Positions 44,201 to 53,057 of a DNA stretch of 64,000 nucleotides are shown piece after piece (the first letter of the stretch is position 1; each line of letters starts with the position of its first letter). The translations under genes were made by a program, and so were the position numbers. Origin of the DNA: an uncultured Paracoccaceae bacterium (lineage in GTDB: Bacteria > Pseudomonadota > Alphaproteobacteria > Rhodobacterales > Rhodobacteraceae); assembly GCA_934500835.1 (NCBI GenBank), contig CAKSTR010000001.1, positions 372,001 to 436,000 on the forward strand, given 5' to 3'. The notes under the pieces were generated by a model. The model worked only from the letters and a program-made list of their open reading frames with translations. It did no database searches and was not told the origin of the DNA.

Positions 44201-44224
44201 TCACCTGGCCCAAATATCCACCGG
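44201..44224 (-). repeat. Dispersed GGGATATTT repeat, copy 4 (inverted)
   Basis: On the minus strand TGGATATTTGGGCCAGGTGA, 17 bp after the ABC-F stop codon. This copy is degenerate compared with copies 1 and 5. Confidence 0.6.
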
Positions 44225-44278
44225 CTCGCGGCTGCCGCCGCGACAGCCTTGCGCCTTGCGGCCCCCTGCCGGCAGCTT

Positions 44279-44299
44279 CCGATTTTCGTCGAAAATCGG
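44279..44299. repeat. Perfect palindrome CCGATTTTCG-T-CGAAAATCGG
   Basis: A 10 bp perfect inverted repeat about a single T. A shorter version, GATTTTCG-C-CGAAAA, occurs at 13465-13479 between convergent genes. It may be a terminator stem or a protein site. Confidence 0.6.
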
Positions 44300-44421
44300 T
44301 GCCCCTGCCCCAGGTGCGCGGAATTCCCCACCCCTGCGGGCGGCCTTGCGGGTTGACTTGCGGCTTCGGCGCGGAAAACCATGTCCGGCGGCGGGGATTT
44401 TCGCCGTCGAAGGGGATTTCC

Positions 44422-44844
44422 ATGCGCGGATTGGTTCTGGTTCTTCTGTTGTCCCTTGGCCTTGTCCCGTCATTGGCGCGGGCAGAACGGGTCGAGGTCA
44501 GGGTGTCGATCTCGCAACAGCGGATGGAAGTCTTCCACGAAGGGCGCAAGCTTTATGAATGGCGGGTCTCGACCGCCAAACTGCCGAAGGTCACCCCCGC
44601 GGGCAGCTGGACGCCCGAGTTCCTGTCGCGGAACCACCGGTCCAAACGCTACAACAACGCGCCGATGCCCTGGGCGGTGTTCTACCATGGCAACTATGCC
44701 ATCCACGGCACCGAAGCGATCAAGCGGCTGGGCAAGCCCGCCAGCCATGGCTGCGTCCGCCTGCACCCGGACAATGCGAAGATCCTGTTCCGCATGATCA
44801 AGGCCGAAGGGATGGAGAACGCGCGGGTCACGGTGTTCCAGTAA
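44422..44844 (+). CDS. L,D-transpeptidase (YkuD domain)
   Basis: 140 residues. A signal peptide (M-R-G-L-V-L-V-L-L-L-S-L, cleavage near A-R-A) sends it to the periplasm. The YkuD domain has R-V-S-I-S-Q-Q-R-M-E near the start, then I-H-G-T-E near 97-101 and the catalytic S-H-G-C-V-R-L near 111-117 with the nucleophile C. It cross-links peptidoglycan or anchors lipoproteins. Compact, single-domain form. GGGGATTTCC before the ATG is a fair ribosome site; longer in-frame starts lack a signal peptide. Confidence 0.9.
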   Translation: MRGLVLVLLLSLGLVPSLARAERVEVRVSISQQRMEVFHEGRKLYEWRVSTAKLPKVTPAGSWTPEFLSRNHRSKRYNNAPMPWAVFYHGNYAIHGTEAIKRLGKPASHGCVRLHPDNAKILFRMIKAEGMENARVTVFQ

Positions 44845-44921
44845 CCCTTCCCCTTCCCTTCACGCGGCTTTGGCTGTAGAGACCCGGCGTTCCAGAACAC
44901 CGCGACGAGCCGGAGACCCCG

Positions 44922-45710
44922 ATGCAGGGAAGCGCCAACCTCAATCTGATGATCAAGGCCGCCCGCCGCGCCGCGCGCGCGCTGGTCAAGGACTTCCGCG
45001 AGGTCGAGAACCTGCAGGTCTCGGCCAAGGGTCCCGGGGACTTCGTCACCAGGGCCGACCGCGAGGCCGAACGGATCATCAAGGAAGAGCTGATGGGCGG
45101 CCGGCCGACCTATGGCTGGCTTGGCGAGGAAACCGGCGGGCAGGACGGGCAGGACCCGACCCGGCGCTGGATCGTCGATCCTCTGGACGGCACCACCAAC
45201 TTCCTGCACGGCATGCCGCATTGGGCGATCTCGATCGCGCTGGAGCACAAGGGCGAGATCGTCTCGGCCGTGGTCTATGACCCGGCCAAGGACGAGATGT
45301 TCTGGGCCGAGAAGGGGGCGGGCTGCTGGCTGAACGACAACCGTCGCCTGCGGGTCTCGGCCCGGCGCAACCTGCATGAGGCGGTGTTTGCCACCGGCGT
45401 GCCTTTCGGCGCGAAAAAGACCCTGCCGGCGACGCTGAAGGATCTGGCGGCCCTGATGCCGGCCTGTGCCGGCGTGCGCCGCTGGGGATCGGCCGCGCTG
45501 GATCTGGCCTATGTGGCCGCCGGCCGCTACGAGGGCTATTGGGAACGCGAGCTTGGCGCCTGGGATCTGGCGGCCGGGATGCTTCTGGTGAAAGAGGCCG
45601 GGGGTCTGGCCTCGGGCATCCGCGAAGAGCAGGATCCGCTGGAGTCAGGGTCGATCATCGCCGGCAACGAGGCGCTGTTCGAGCCGTTCCGCAAGATCAT
45701 CCGCGGATAA
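44922..45710 (+). CDS. suhB: Inositol-1-monophosphatase family protein (SuhB)
   Basis: 262 residues. Metal-binding motifs: G-E-E-T-G-G near residue 66-71, W-I-V-D-P-L-D-G-T-T-N-F near 82-93 and W-D-L-A-A-G-M near 213-219. R-W-G-S-A-A-L-D near 185-192 completes the substrate pocket. These Mg-dependent enzymes dephosphorylate inositol-1-phosphate; SuhB also joins rRNA antitermination complexes. GGAGACCCCG precedes the ATG. It lies on its own, with L,D-transpeptidase upstream. Confidence 0.92.
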   Translation: MQGSANLNLMIKAARRAARALVKDFREVENLQVSAKGPGDFVTRADREAERIIKEELMGGRPTYGWLGEETGGQDGQDPTRRWIVDPLDGTTNFLHGMPHWAISIALEHKGEIVSAVVYDPAKDEMFWAEKGAGCWLNDNRRLRVSARRNLHEAVFATGVPFGAKKTLPATLKDLAALMPACAGVRRWGSAALDLAYVAAGRYEGYWERELGAWDLAAGMLLVKEAGGLASGIREEQDPLESGSIIAGNEALFEPFRKIIRG

Positions 45711-45737
45711 GTCGCGGATCTTCCACGAAAACCCGGG

Positions 45738-46466
45738 TCAGCGGCGGGGAACGCGGGGGATGTTGCTGCGTTGCAGCGGGTATTTTGCCTGCGGATGCGG
45801 CGGCACCCCGTCCGTCCGGGTCCAGTAGCCGCGGCGGCGCCACACCGGCAGCGTCAGCGCCAGCCCGGCCAGAAAACCGCCGATATGCGCCCAATAGGCG
45901 ACATCCGCCTCCGCCCCCGGGGTGGAGAAGCCCGCGAAGAGCTGAAGTCCGAACCAGAGGGCAAGGACGATCCAGGCGCGCAGCGCGAACACGCGGAAGA
46001 AGACGACGAAGAACAGGAGCACGTCGACGCGCGCCCTGGGGTAGAGCAGGAGATAGCCGCCCATCACCCCGGCCACGGCGCCCGAAGCCCCGACCATCGG
46101 CACGCCGGACCCGGGGTCGGCCGCGATTTGCAGCCCCGCAGCGGCCAGCCCTGTGGCCAGGTAGAAGAGAAGAAAGCCAAACCGGCCCATCTCATCTTCA
46201 AGATTGTCGCCGAAGATCCAGAGAAACAGCATGTTGCCGATCAGATGCATCCAGCCGCCATGCAGGAACATGTGGCTGACCAGCGTCGGATAGCCCTGCC
46301 CCTGCATCACCCGCTGCGGCACCAGCGCCCAGTCATGGTAGACCTGCCCCAGTTGCCGGTCGCTCAGCGTGGTGCAGCCAAGAAAGACCACCACATTCAG
46401 CGCGATCAGGATCAGCGTGACATAGGGCGTGCTGCCCGAAGGGTTGTGGTCGCGGATCGGAAACAT
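45738..46466 (-). CDS. Rhomboid family intramembrane serine protease
   Basis: 242 residues with about six membrane helices. The rhomboid core: H-M-F-L-H-G-G-W-M-H-L-I-G-N-M-L near residue 64-79 (the oxyanion H and N), G-A-S-G-A near 125-129 with the catalytic serine, and the catalytic histidine in A-H-I-G-G-F-L near 189. A cytosolic proline-rich tail ends the protein. It cleaves membrane proteins within the bilayer. Substrate unknown. Convergent with suhB across 27 bp. Confidence 0.92.
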   Translation of the reverse strand: MFPIRDHNPSGSTPYVTLILIALNVVVFLGCTTLSDRQLGQVYHDWALVPQRVMQGQGYPTLVSHMFLHGGWMHLIGNMLFLWIFGDNLEDEMGRFGFLLFYLATGLAAAGLQIAADPGSGVPMVGASGAVAGVMGGYLLLYPRARVDVLLFFVVFFRVFALRAWIVLALWFGLQLFAGFSTPGAEADVAYWAHIGGFLAGLALTLPVWRRRGYWTRTDGVPPHPQAKYPLQRSNIPRVPRR

Positions 46467-46516
46467 GCGGACATGTTCCGCATCGGGATCAGGCGGTCAA
46501 TCCCTGTTGCCGCCAG

Positions 46517-46566
46517 CCGGGGGGCCAGCCCCCCGGACCCCCCGGGATATTTGCACCAAGATGAAG
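46517..46566 (+). repeat. Dispersed GGGATATTT repeat, copy 5, with hairpin
   Basis: Perfect hairpin CCGGGGGGC-CA-GCCCCCCGG (46517-46536), then CCCGGGATATTTGCACCAAG and ATGAAG. Copy 6 faces it 8 bp away in inverse orientation. Confidence 0.78.
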
Positions 46567-46574
46567 ATTGCCGG

Positions 46575-46599
46575 TTTCATCTTGGCCCAAATATCCCCC
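46575..46599 (-). repeat. Dispersed GGGATATTT repeat, copy 6 (inverted)
   Basis: On the minus strand GGGGGATATTTGGGCCAAGA followed by TGAAA. It lies 100 bp after the putA stop codon in the sense of putA transcription and forms an inverted pair with copy 5. Confidence 0.78.
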
Positions 46600-46698
46600 G
46601 CGCGGAGCGCAAGCCCGAGCCGGTTGCGCGCTTGCGCGCAGAGGCGAGACACCGCCTTGCAGCCGCGCCCTCGCGCGGCTGCTCGGTTGCATCCGGGG

Positions 46699-49600
46699 TC
46701 AGTCCTCGGAGACGGCGGCCAGCAGACGGGCATTGCCGCCCGAGGCGGTGGTGTCGATGCAGATATGGCGCTCATGCGCGACATGGGCGCGGTCGGGCAG
46801 GCCGCCGATCAGGGGCAGGATCGGGCCGGGACGGGCGGCAAGGGCCTGCGCATGGGGTCGGGCCGAGGCCGCCAGGCCCCACCACAGGGCGCCCGAGAAG
46901 CCTTGCAGCCGGGTCAGCGCCTCGGGGGCAAGATCGGGGGCTTCGACCGCATGGCCGCCCAGGCGGCGGACCTCGGTGGCCTGGGCCAGCGCGGCCTCGG
47001 CGCCGGGACCAAGGCACAGAAGCGGCGCGCGGGCGTCAAGCCGCAGCCGGTTCGATTCGCCGGTCGGGCCGGGCAGGTCCAGCGTCACCGCAGAGAGCGC
47101 GGGCAGCGGGGTGGCCAGGCGACGGGCGGTTTCGGCCTCGGACGCGGGGGGGCCTCCGGTGCCGTTCACCGGCGCTGCGGCCTTCACGAAGCGGTGCAGG
47201 TAGTCCGGGCCGCCGGCTTTCGGGCCGGTGCCGGACATGCCCTCGCCGCCGAAGGGCTGGCTGCCCACCACGGCACCGATCTGGTTGCGGTTGACATAGG
47301 CGTTGCCGGCGGTCAGCCGGTCGGTCACCTCCTGCACACGGTCGTCGATGCGGGTGTGCAGCCCGAAGGTCAGCCCGTAGCCGGTGGCGTTGATGCGGTC
47401 GACCAGATCGCCCACCTCGCCCGCCTTGAAGGTGGCGATGTGCAGAACCGGACCGAAGATCTCGCGCCCCATCGCCTCGATTCCGGGGACCGAGATCACG
47501 GCGGGGGCAAGGAAGTGGCCGGTGGCGGGGGCGGCAAGGCTTTTCATCAGCCGCCCCTCGTCCCTGGCCTTTTCGACATGGGTGGCGATGGTGCCATGAG
47601 CGGCGGCATCGATCAGGGGGCCGACATCGGTGGCAAGCTGCCAGGGCTGGTCAAGGGTCAGCTCGTCCATCGCGCCGAAGAGCATCTCTGTCACCGGGCC
47701 GGCGATGTCTTCCTGCAGATAGAGGCAGCGCAGCGCCGAGCAGCGTTGACCGGCGGACTGGAAGGAGGAGGCAAGAATGTCGCGCACCGCCTGTTCGGGC
47801 AGGGCGGTGGAATCGACGATCATCGCGTTCAGCCCGCCGGTCTCGGCGATCAGGGGGGCGGTGGGCGACAGGTTTTCGGCCATGGCACGGCGGATCGCCT
47901 GCGCCGTCGCGGTGGAGCCGGTGAAGCAGACGCCGTTCACGCGGGCGTCCGAGGTGACGGCAACGCCGACCTCGGTCCCGCCGGGCAGGAGTTGCAGCGC
48001 GCTGGCCGGGACGCCTGCCTTGTGCAGAAGCTGCACGGCGAAGGCGGCGATCAGCGGGGTCTGCGGCGCAGGCTTGGCCAGCACGGCATTGCCCGCGGCA
48101 AGGGCGGCGGCGATCTGCCCGGTAAAGATGGCCAGCGGGAAGTTCCACGGGCTGATGCAGGCGAAGGTGCCATGCGGCGGGTGGGTCAGCCCGCCGATCC
48201 CGTCGGCATAGTAGCGCAGGAAATCCACCGCCTCGCGCAGTTCCGAGACGGCATCGGCCAGGGTCTTGCCGGCCTCGCGCGCCAGAAGGGCGAAGATCGG
48301 GCCGAGGTTCGCCTCATAAAGATCGGCGGCGCGGTTCAGGACTTCGGCCCGGATGGCCGGATCGGCGGCCCAAGGGTCGGCCAGCCGCAGCGCGGTGTCG
48401 ACATCGGCGGCGCTGGCGGCCAGGACATGGCCGACAAGGGCACCGCTGGCGGGGTTCTTCACCTCGCTCCGCCCGCCCCCGGCGGCGCGGCCGGCGATCA
48501 GGGGCGCGGCCTCGAACAGCGTTTCCTGATGCGGGGCACGGGCGGCCTCGATCGCGGCGAGATCGGCGGCGGAGGTCAGGTCGAAGCCGGCCGAGTTCTT
48601 GCGGCCGGGGAAAAGCAGCGCAGGCGGGGTGACGGCGGCCGAGGGAATCGCGGCCATCTCTTCCACCCGGGTCAGCGGACAGGCGGCGACACGTTCGGCG
48701 GGCACGTCCTCGTCAACGATCTGGTTGACGAAACTGGAGTTGGCGCCGTTTTCCAAGAGGCGCCGCACCAGATAGGCCAGAAGGTCGCGGTGGGCACCGA
48801 CGGGGGCATAGATCCGGCAGCGTGTGTTCTGGTCGGTGTGGACGATGTCGTGCAGACGCTCGCCCATGCCATGCAGGCGCTGGAACTCATAGGCCCCGGC
48901 GGGCAGCCCCTGCGCCATGTGCAGCACGGCGGCAACGGTATGGGCGTTGTGGGTGGCGAATTGCGGATAGATCCGGTCGGTCATGCCCAGAAGCTTGCGC
49001 GCATTGGCGATGTAGGAGACATCGGTGGCCTGCTTGCGGGTGAAGACCGGGAAGCTTTCCAGCCCCAGCACCTGCGCCCGTTTCACCTCGGCGTCCCAAT
49101 AGGCACCTTTCACCAGCCGCACCATGATGCGCCGGTCCAGCCGCTGCGACAGGGCGTAAAGCCAGTCGATCACCGCGCCGCAGCGGCGCCCGTAGGCCTG
49201 CACCACCACGCCAAAGCCGCTCCATCCCTTCAGCGCCGGATCGGCCAGAACCGCCTCGATCACCTTGAGCGACAGCGCCAGCCGGTCGGCCTCTTCGGCA
49301 TCGATGTTGAAGCCAAGGCCGGCGGCGCGGGCCAGCCCGGCCAGGGCGCGGACGCGGGGCACCAGTTCTTCCATCACCCGGGCCTCTTTGGCCACCTCGT
49401 AGCGCGGGTGCAGCGCCGAGAGCTTGACCGAGATGCCGGGGTTGGTGCCGATGTCGTCGCCCTTGGCGGCCGCCGCGATGGCGGTGATGGCGCGGGAATA
49501 GGACAGGTGATAGCGGCGGGCGTCGGCTTCGGTCCGCGCCGCTTCGCCCAGCATGTCGTAGCTGTAGGTATAGCCCTGCCCTTCCAGCTCTCTTGCGCGG

Positions 49601-50139
49601 GTCATCGCCTTGTCGATGGTCTCGCCCAGCACGAATTGCCGGCCCATTTCCTTCATCGCGCGCGACACCGCGGTGCGGATGACCGGCTCTCCCAGACGTT
49701 TCACGGCGGCGCGCAGGTGGCCGACCACGCCCGGCTCGCGGTCGTCCAGCACCTTGCCGGTCAGCATCAGGGCCCAGGTCGAGGCATTGACCAGCGACGA
49801 GGCCGAACGGCCGAGGTGCCGCCCCCAGTCCGACGGCGCGATCTTGTCCTCGATCAGCGCATCCATGGTCTCGGCATCGGGCACCCGCAGCAGCGCCTCG
49901 GCCAGACACATCAGGGCGATGCCCTCATCAGTGGAAAGGCCGTATTCGGCGAGGAACACCTCCATCAGCCCGGGCTTCGTCGCGCCCCGGATGCGGCGGA
50001 CCAGATCGGCCCCGGCGGCGGTGATGGCGCCCCGGTCTTCGGCGGGCAGCGCCGCCTGCGACAAAAGGCTGCGGACCAGCGTCTCTTCGTCCCGCAGGGA
50101 CTGGGTCTCGATGATGTCCCACGGGGTCAGATCGGTCAT
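46699..50139 (-). CDS. putA: Bifunctional proline dehydrogenase / 1-pyrroline-5-carboxylate dehydrogenase
   Basis: 1146 residues. An N-terminal helical region is followed by the FAD proline dehydrogenase barrel (about 150-470; V-K-G-A-Y-W-D-A-E-V-K-R-A and F-A-T-H-N-A-H-T). The NAD aldehyde dehydrogenase part follows (about 520-990), with the catalytic cysteine C800 in G-Q-R-C-S-A. A trailing domain ends it (about 1000-1146). There is no N-terminal ribbon-helix-helix, so this PutA is not itself a repressor; the Lrp gene next door takes that role. GAAGGAGCGCGCC precedes the ATG. It oxidises proline to glutamate at the membrane. Confidence 0.95.
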   Translation of the reverse strand: MTDLTPWDIIETQSLRDEETLVRSLLSQAALPAEDRGAITAAGADLVRRIRGATKPGLMEVFLAEYGLSTDEGIALMCLAEALLRVPDAETMDALIEDKIAPSDWGRHLGRSASSLVNASTWALMLTGKVLDDREPGVVGHLRAAVKRLGEPVIRTAVSRAMKEMGRQFVLGETIDKAMTRARELEGQGYTYSYDMLGEAARTEADARRYHLSYSRAITAIAAAAKGDDIGTNPGISVKLSALHPRYEVAKEARVMEELVPRVRALAGLARAAGLGFNIDAEEADRLALSLKVIEAVLADPALKGWSGFGVVVQAYGRRCGAVIDWLYALSQRLDRRIMVRLVKGAYWDAEVKRAQVLGLESFPVFTRKQATDVSYIANARKLLGMTDRIYPQFATHNAHTVAAVLHMAQGLPAGAYEFQRLHGMGERLHDIVHTDQNTRCRIYAPVGAHRDLLAYLVRRLLENGANSSFVNQIVDEDVPAERVAACPLTRVEEMAAIPSAAVTPPALLFPGRKNSAGFDLTSAADLAAIEAARAPHQETLFEAAPLIAGRAAGGGRSEVKNPASGALVGHVLAASAADVDTALRLADPWAADPAIRAEVLNRAADLYEANLGPIFALLAREAGKTLADAVSELREAVDFLRYYADGIGGLTHPPHGTFACISPWNFPLAIFTGQIAAALAAGNAVLAKPAPQTPLIAAFAVQLLHKAGVPASALQLLPGGTEVGVAVTSDARVNGVCFTGSTATAQAIRRAMAENLSPTAPLIAETGGLNAMIVDSTALPEQAVRDILASSFQSAGQRCSALRCLYLQEDIAGPVTEMLFGAMDELTLDQPWQLATDVGPLIDAAAHGTIATHVEKARDEGRLMKSLAAPATGHFLAPAVISVPGIEAMGREIFGPVLHIATFKAGEVGDLVDRINATGYGLTFGLHTRIDDRVQEVTDRLTAGNAYVNRNQIGAVVGSQPFGGEGMSGTGPKAGGPDYLHRFVKAAAPVNGTGGPPASEAETARRLATPLPALSAVTLDLPGPTGESNRLRLDARAPLLCLGPGAEAALAQATEVRRLGGHAVEAPDLAPEALTRLQGFSGALWWGLAASARPHAQALAARPGPILPLIGGLPDRAHVAHERHICIDTTASGGNARLLAAVSED

Positions 50140-50246
50140 GGCGCGCTCCTTCGGATGACGCGGCAAGGATACAGCCGAAACGACGGGCTGTTTTCCCGGA
50201 TTGGTCGTGTTATGCAGCCGGAACGCCCGAAGTTCAGGAGAGACGC

Positions 50247-50708
50247 ATGGCCAACGGACCGCAGTCACTGGACCGCTTCGACCGCGCGATCCTGTCGATC
50301 CTTGCCGGCGATGGCCGCGTCCCGGCGGTGGAGCTGGCCCGGCGCATCGGACTGTCGAAAAGCCCCACGCAGGCGCGCATGAAACGGCTTGAGGAAGAGG
50401 GCGTGATCGCGGGGTACCGCGCGATCCTTGATCCGGTGAAGATGGGGCAGGCCCATGTCGCCTTTGTCGAGGTGCGGCTGTCGGATACCCGCGAGGCGGC
50501 GCTGCGGGCCTTCAACAAGGCCGTGCTGGCCGTGCCCGAGGTCGAGCAGTGCCACATGATCGCCAGCCGCTTCGACTATCTTCTGAAGGTGCGCACGGCA
50601 GATATCGCCGATTACCGCCGTGTGCTGGCCGAGCGGATCAGCGCCCTGCCCCATGTCGCCAGCACCTCGACCTATGTCGCGATGGAGGCGGTGAAAGAGG
50701 CGCTGTAG
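50247..50708 (+). CDS. putR: Lrp/AsnC family regulator of putA
   Basis: 153 residues. N-terminal helix-turn-helix: R-A-I-L-S-I-L-A-G-D-G-R-V-P, then L-A-R-R-I-G-L-S-K-S-P-T-Q-A-R-M-K-R-L-E (key residues). The C-terminal RAM domain follows with F-V-E-V-R-L-S-D. Divergent from putA across 107 bp, the typical PutR position in alphaproteobacteria, where it activates putA in response to proline. AGGAGAGACGC precedes the ATG. Confidence 0.88.
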   Translation: MANGPQSLDRFDRAILSILAGDGRVPAVELARRIGLSKSPTQARMKRLEEEGVIAGYRAILDPVKMGQAHVAFVEVRLSDTREAALRAFNKAVLAVPEVEQCHMIASRFDYLLKVRTADIADYRRVLAERISALPHVASTSTYVAMEAVKEAL

Positions 50709-50709
50709 C

Positions 50710-50886
50710 CTAGCAGGCCTGCCGCACCTCGGCCTGGGCATCGGCCTGATGGTCGAACCGGCCGCGGTTGTCGCGGGCCGGATTGTGCGCCCCGCCCCCG
50801 GACTTTCCGGCGGTGGGCGGCGGATCGGGCTCGGGCGGCGGCGGGGGCGGCGGATCGCCGGTCGGCCTGGGATGCGGGATCATCAT
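50710..50886 (-). CDS. Small proline-rich protein
   Basis: 58 residues from the outer of two ATG codons; GGAGGACCGA in front is a very strong ribosome binding site. Residues 11-24 are almost all proline, then [19 protein letters not shown], ending Q-A-C. No signal peptide or known domain. The stop lies 1 base from the putR stop on the other strand. Function unknown; the strong start signal is the main reason to call it. Confidence 0.6.
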   Translation of the reverse strand: MMIPHPRPTGDPPPPPPPEPDPPPTAGKSGGGAHNPARDNRGRFDHQADAQAEVRQAC

Positions 50887-50961
50887 TCGGTCCTCCTCTG
50901 CCAAGACAACGCGGGCCTTCGGCCAACGTTCCCCGGCGGGACCGGCTGATCGATCACGATG

Positions 50962-51047
50962 TGGTGCCCGCGGCCGGACTCGAACCGGCACGGCCATTCG
51001 GCCAGGAGATTTTAAGTCTCGTGTGTCTACCGTTCCACCACGCGGGC
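50962..51047 (-). tRNA. tRNA-Leu (anticodon TAA)
   Basis: 86 bases including an encoded CCA. Acceptor stem GCCCGCG/CGCGGGC, D loop GGTGGAACGGTAGACAC, anticodon loop CTTAAAA with anticodon TAA, a long variable arm (CTGGCCGAATGGCCG, class II) and T arm GCCGGTTCGAGTCCGGC. The class II variable arm and the TAA anticodon both indicate leucine. Confidence 0.97.
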
Positions 51048-51143
51048 GGGCAGCGCGCACCATAGCGCAACGGGCCGCGGGCGAAAGTCCCCCGGCAGCG
51101 GTGCGGCTGTCGTTTTCCGCCCCCGGATGCCGCGGCGCGGCGA

Positions 51144-51173
51144 TTGACAAGGCCCGCCCTCCCCGCCTTTATG
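51144..51173 (+). promoter_or_regulatory. Predicted scoA promoter
   Basis: A perfect TTGACA (51144-51149), 18 bp, TTTATG (51168-51173), 26 bases before the scoA ATG. Confidence 0.45.
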
Positions 51174-51199
51174 GGCCTTGGAGTTTGCGGGGGATTTCC

Positions 51200-51904
51200 A
51201 TGGACAAGGTCTATCCGAGCGCCTCGGCCGCGCTTGAGGGGCTGCTCAGCGACGGCATGCTGATTGCGGCAGGCGGTTTCGGGCTTTGCGGCATTCCGGA
51301 ACTGCTGATCGCGGCGATCCGCGACGCCGGGACAAAGAACCTGACGGTGGCCTCGAACAACGCCGGGGTCGACGGGTTCGGTCTGGGACAGCTTCTGGAG
51401 ACCCGGCAGGTCAGGAAGATGATCTCCTCCTATGTGGGCGAGAACGCCGAATTCATGCGCCAGTACCTGTCGGGCGAGCTGGAACTGGAGTTCAACCCGC
51501 AGGGCACGCTGGCCGAACGGATGCGCGCCGGCGGCGCCGGCATCCCCGGCTTCTACACCGCGACCGGCGTCGGCACGGTGATCGCCGAGGGCAAGGAGCA
51601 CCACGATTTCGACGGCCGGACCTATATCCTCGAGCGTGGGATCGTCGCGGATCTGGCGATCGTGAAGGCCTGGAAGGCGGACCCCTCGGGCAACCTGGTG
51701 TTCCGCAAGACGGCGCGGAACTTCAACGTCCCGGCGGCGACCTGCGGCAAGACCTGCGTGGTCGAGGTCGAGGAGGTGGTGCCGATGGGCGCGCTTGACC
51801 CCGACAGCATCCACCTGCCGGGGATCTATGTGCACCGCATCGTGCAGGGCAAGCACGAGAAGCGGATCGAACAGCGCACTGTGCGCAAGCGGGAGGCGGT
51901 GTGA
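51200..51904 (+). CDS. scoA: 3-oxoacid CoA-transferase subunit A
   Basis: 234 residues. ATG 51200 follows GGGGGATTTCC. CoA-transferase family I alpha features: [13 protein letters not shown] near residue 22-34, [10 protein letters not shown] near 55-64, and [13 protein letters not shown] near 114-126. With ScoB it moves CoA from succinyl-CoA to acetoacetate, allowing growth on ketone bodies or turnover of polyhydroxybutyrate. Stop and the scoB ATG overlap by one base. Confidence 0.94.
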   Translation: MDKVYPSASAALEGLLSDGMLIAAGGFGLCGIPELLIAAIRDAGTKNLTVASNNAGVDGFGLGQLLETRQVRKMISSYVGENAEFMRQYLSGELELEFNPQGTLAERMRAGGAGIPGFYTATGVGTVIAEGKEHHDFDGRTYILERGIVADLAIVKAWKADPSGNLVFRKTARNFNVPAATCGKTCVVEVEEVVPMGALDPDSIHLPGIYVHRIVQGKHEKRIEQRTVRKREAV

Positions 51905-52542
51905 TGTCGGAAGCAAAGGGCTGGGACCGCAACGGCATTGCGGAACGTGCGGCACAGGAACTGCGCGACGGCTGGTATGTGAACCTTGGCATCGGCATCC
52001 CGACGCTGGTGGCGAACTACATCCCCAAGGGCGTGAACGTGACCCTGCAGTCCGAGAACGGCATGCTGGGCATGGGCCCCTTTCCTTACGAGGGCGAGGA
52101 AGACCCCGACCTGATCAACGCCGGCAAGCAGACCATCACCGAACTGCCGCAGACCGCCTATTTCGATTCGGCGCAAAGCTTCGCGATGATCCGGGGCGGC
52201 AAGATCGCCATGGCGATCCTTGGCGCGATGGAAGTGGCCGAGAACGGCGATCTGGCGAACTGGATGATCCCGGGCAAGCTGGTCAAGGGCATGGGCGGGG
52301 CGATGGATCTTGTGGCAGGCGTGGGCCGGGTGGTGGTGGTGATGGACCACACCTCGAAACACGGCGAGTCGAAGGTGCTGAAGGAATGCACCCTGCCGCT
52401 GACCGGCAAGGCGGTGGTCAACCGGATCATCACCAACCTTGGCGTGCTTGATGTCGTGCCGGGCGGGCTGAAGCTGGTGGAACTGGCGCCGGGCGTCACC
52501 GAAGCCGAACTGCGCGCTGCGACGGAGGCCACCCTTGTCTGA
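51904..52542 (+). CDS. scoB: 3-oxoacid CoA-transferase subunit B
   Basis: 212 residues from ATG 51904; a GTG just before (51901) is an alternative. The catalytic glutamate E51 is in [10 protein letters not shown], typical of family I CoA-transferase beta chains. Further landmarks are [10 protein letters not shown] near 27-36 and G-G-A-M-D-L-V-A-G near the C-terminal third. Works with ScoA. The small acetyltransferase gene begins 8 bases before its end. Confidence 0.95.
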   Translation: MSEAKGWDRNGIAERAAQELRDGWYVNLGIGIPTLVANYIPKGVNVTLQSENGMLGMGPFPYEGEEDPDLINAGKQTITELPQTAYFDSAQSFAMIRGGKIAMAILGAMEVAENGDLANWMIPGKLVKGMGGAMDLVAGVGRVVVVMDHTSKHGESKVLKECTLPLTGKAVVNRIITNLGVLDVVPGGLKLVELAPGVTEAELRAATEATLV

Positions 52543-52828
52543 AGCACATCAGGTGACCCGTGAACATGGCGAGACCAGGGGCCGCTTCGTGATCCGCCGT
52601 GGCGGGGACGAGGCCGAGCTGACCTATTCCGTCACCACGCCGACGCTGTTCATCGCCGATCATACCGGCGTGCCGGACAGCTTTCGCGGCACCGGCGCCG
52701 GGCTGGCGCTGGTGCAGGCGCTTGTGGAGGCGGCCCGGGCCGAGGGCTTCAAGGTGGTGCCGCTGTGCCCCTTCGTGAAGGCGCAAAGCCTGCGGCACCC
52801 CGAATGGGCGGACGTCTTCGCCAGCTGA
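52535..52828 (+). CDS. GCN5-related N-acetyltransferase-like protein (NATD1/YjdJ type)
   Basis: 97 residues. The compact GNAT core of the YjdJ/NATD1 group: [10 protein letters not shown], then [11 protein letters not shown] at about residues 50-60 (acetyl-CoA loop), and V-V-P-L-C-P-F-V-K near 82-90, with the C-terminal H-P-E-W. The minimal fold may only bind acetyl-CoA; no substrate is known. It overlaps scoB by 8 bases, so it is in the scoAB operon. A two-hairpin 3' element follows. Confidence 0.86.
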   Translation: MSEAHQVTREHGETRGRFVIRRGGDEAELTYSVTTPTLFIADHTGVPDSFRGTGAGLALVQALVEAARAEGFKVVPLCPFVKAQSLRHPEWADVFAS

Positions 52829-52830
52829 GG

Positions 52831-52913
52831 CCTGACGTTTCTGCGAAACGTCAGGGGGCGCTGCCCCCTCGCCCGTTCCGGGCTCACCCCCGGGATATTT
52901 GTGTTCTGAAAGA
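52831..52913 (+). repeat. Composite 3' element, copy 7 (left arm of large inverted repeat)
   Basis: Hairpin CCTGACGTTTC-TGC-GAAACGTCAGG (52831-52855), hairpin AGGGGGC-GCT-GCCCCCT (52853-52869), then a 31 bp unit (52883-52913) starting CTCACCCCCGGGATATTT and ending CTGAAAGA. The 31 bp unit is repeated perfectly and inverted at 53058-53088. It begins 3 bp after a stop codon. Confidence 0.85.
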
Positions 52914-53057
52914 AGCCATTTTAGGGCCTTCTTAACCTTCCGGGACGAGACTGGATCTGCGGTACAGGCTGGGAAGCCGATGACCGCTTCTGGAAGAGGC
53001 GGCGCCCTGCGGCTGGAGCAATCCCCCGTCAGGGCGCCCCGTTTTCCTTCTGCATCC

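Noticed and set aside
46429..50382. 1317-codon open frame antisense to putA
   Set aside because: Low-complexity glycine/arginine/histidine composition and full overlap with the well-defined PutA; no domain is visible.
52914..53057. 144 bp inside the large inverted repeat as a possible MITE cargo or small RNA
   Set aside because: No target-site duplication, no open frame and no clear promoter; each arm is better explained as the 3' element of its neighbouring gene.
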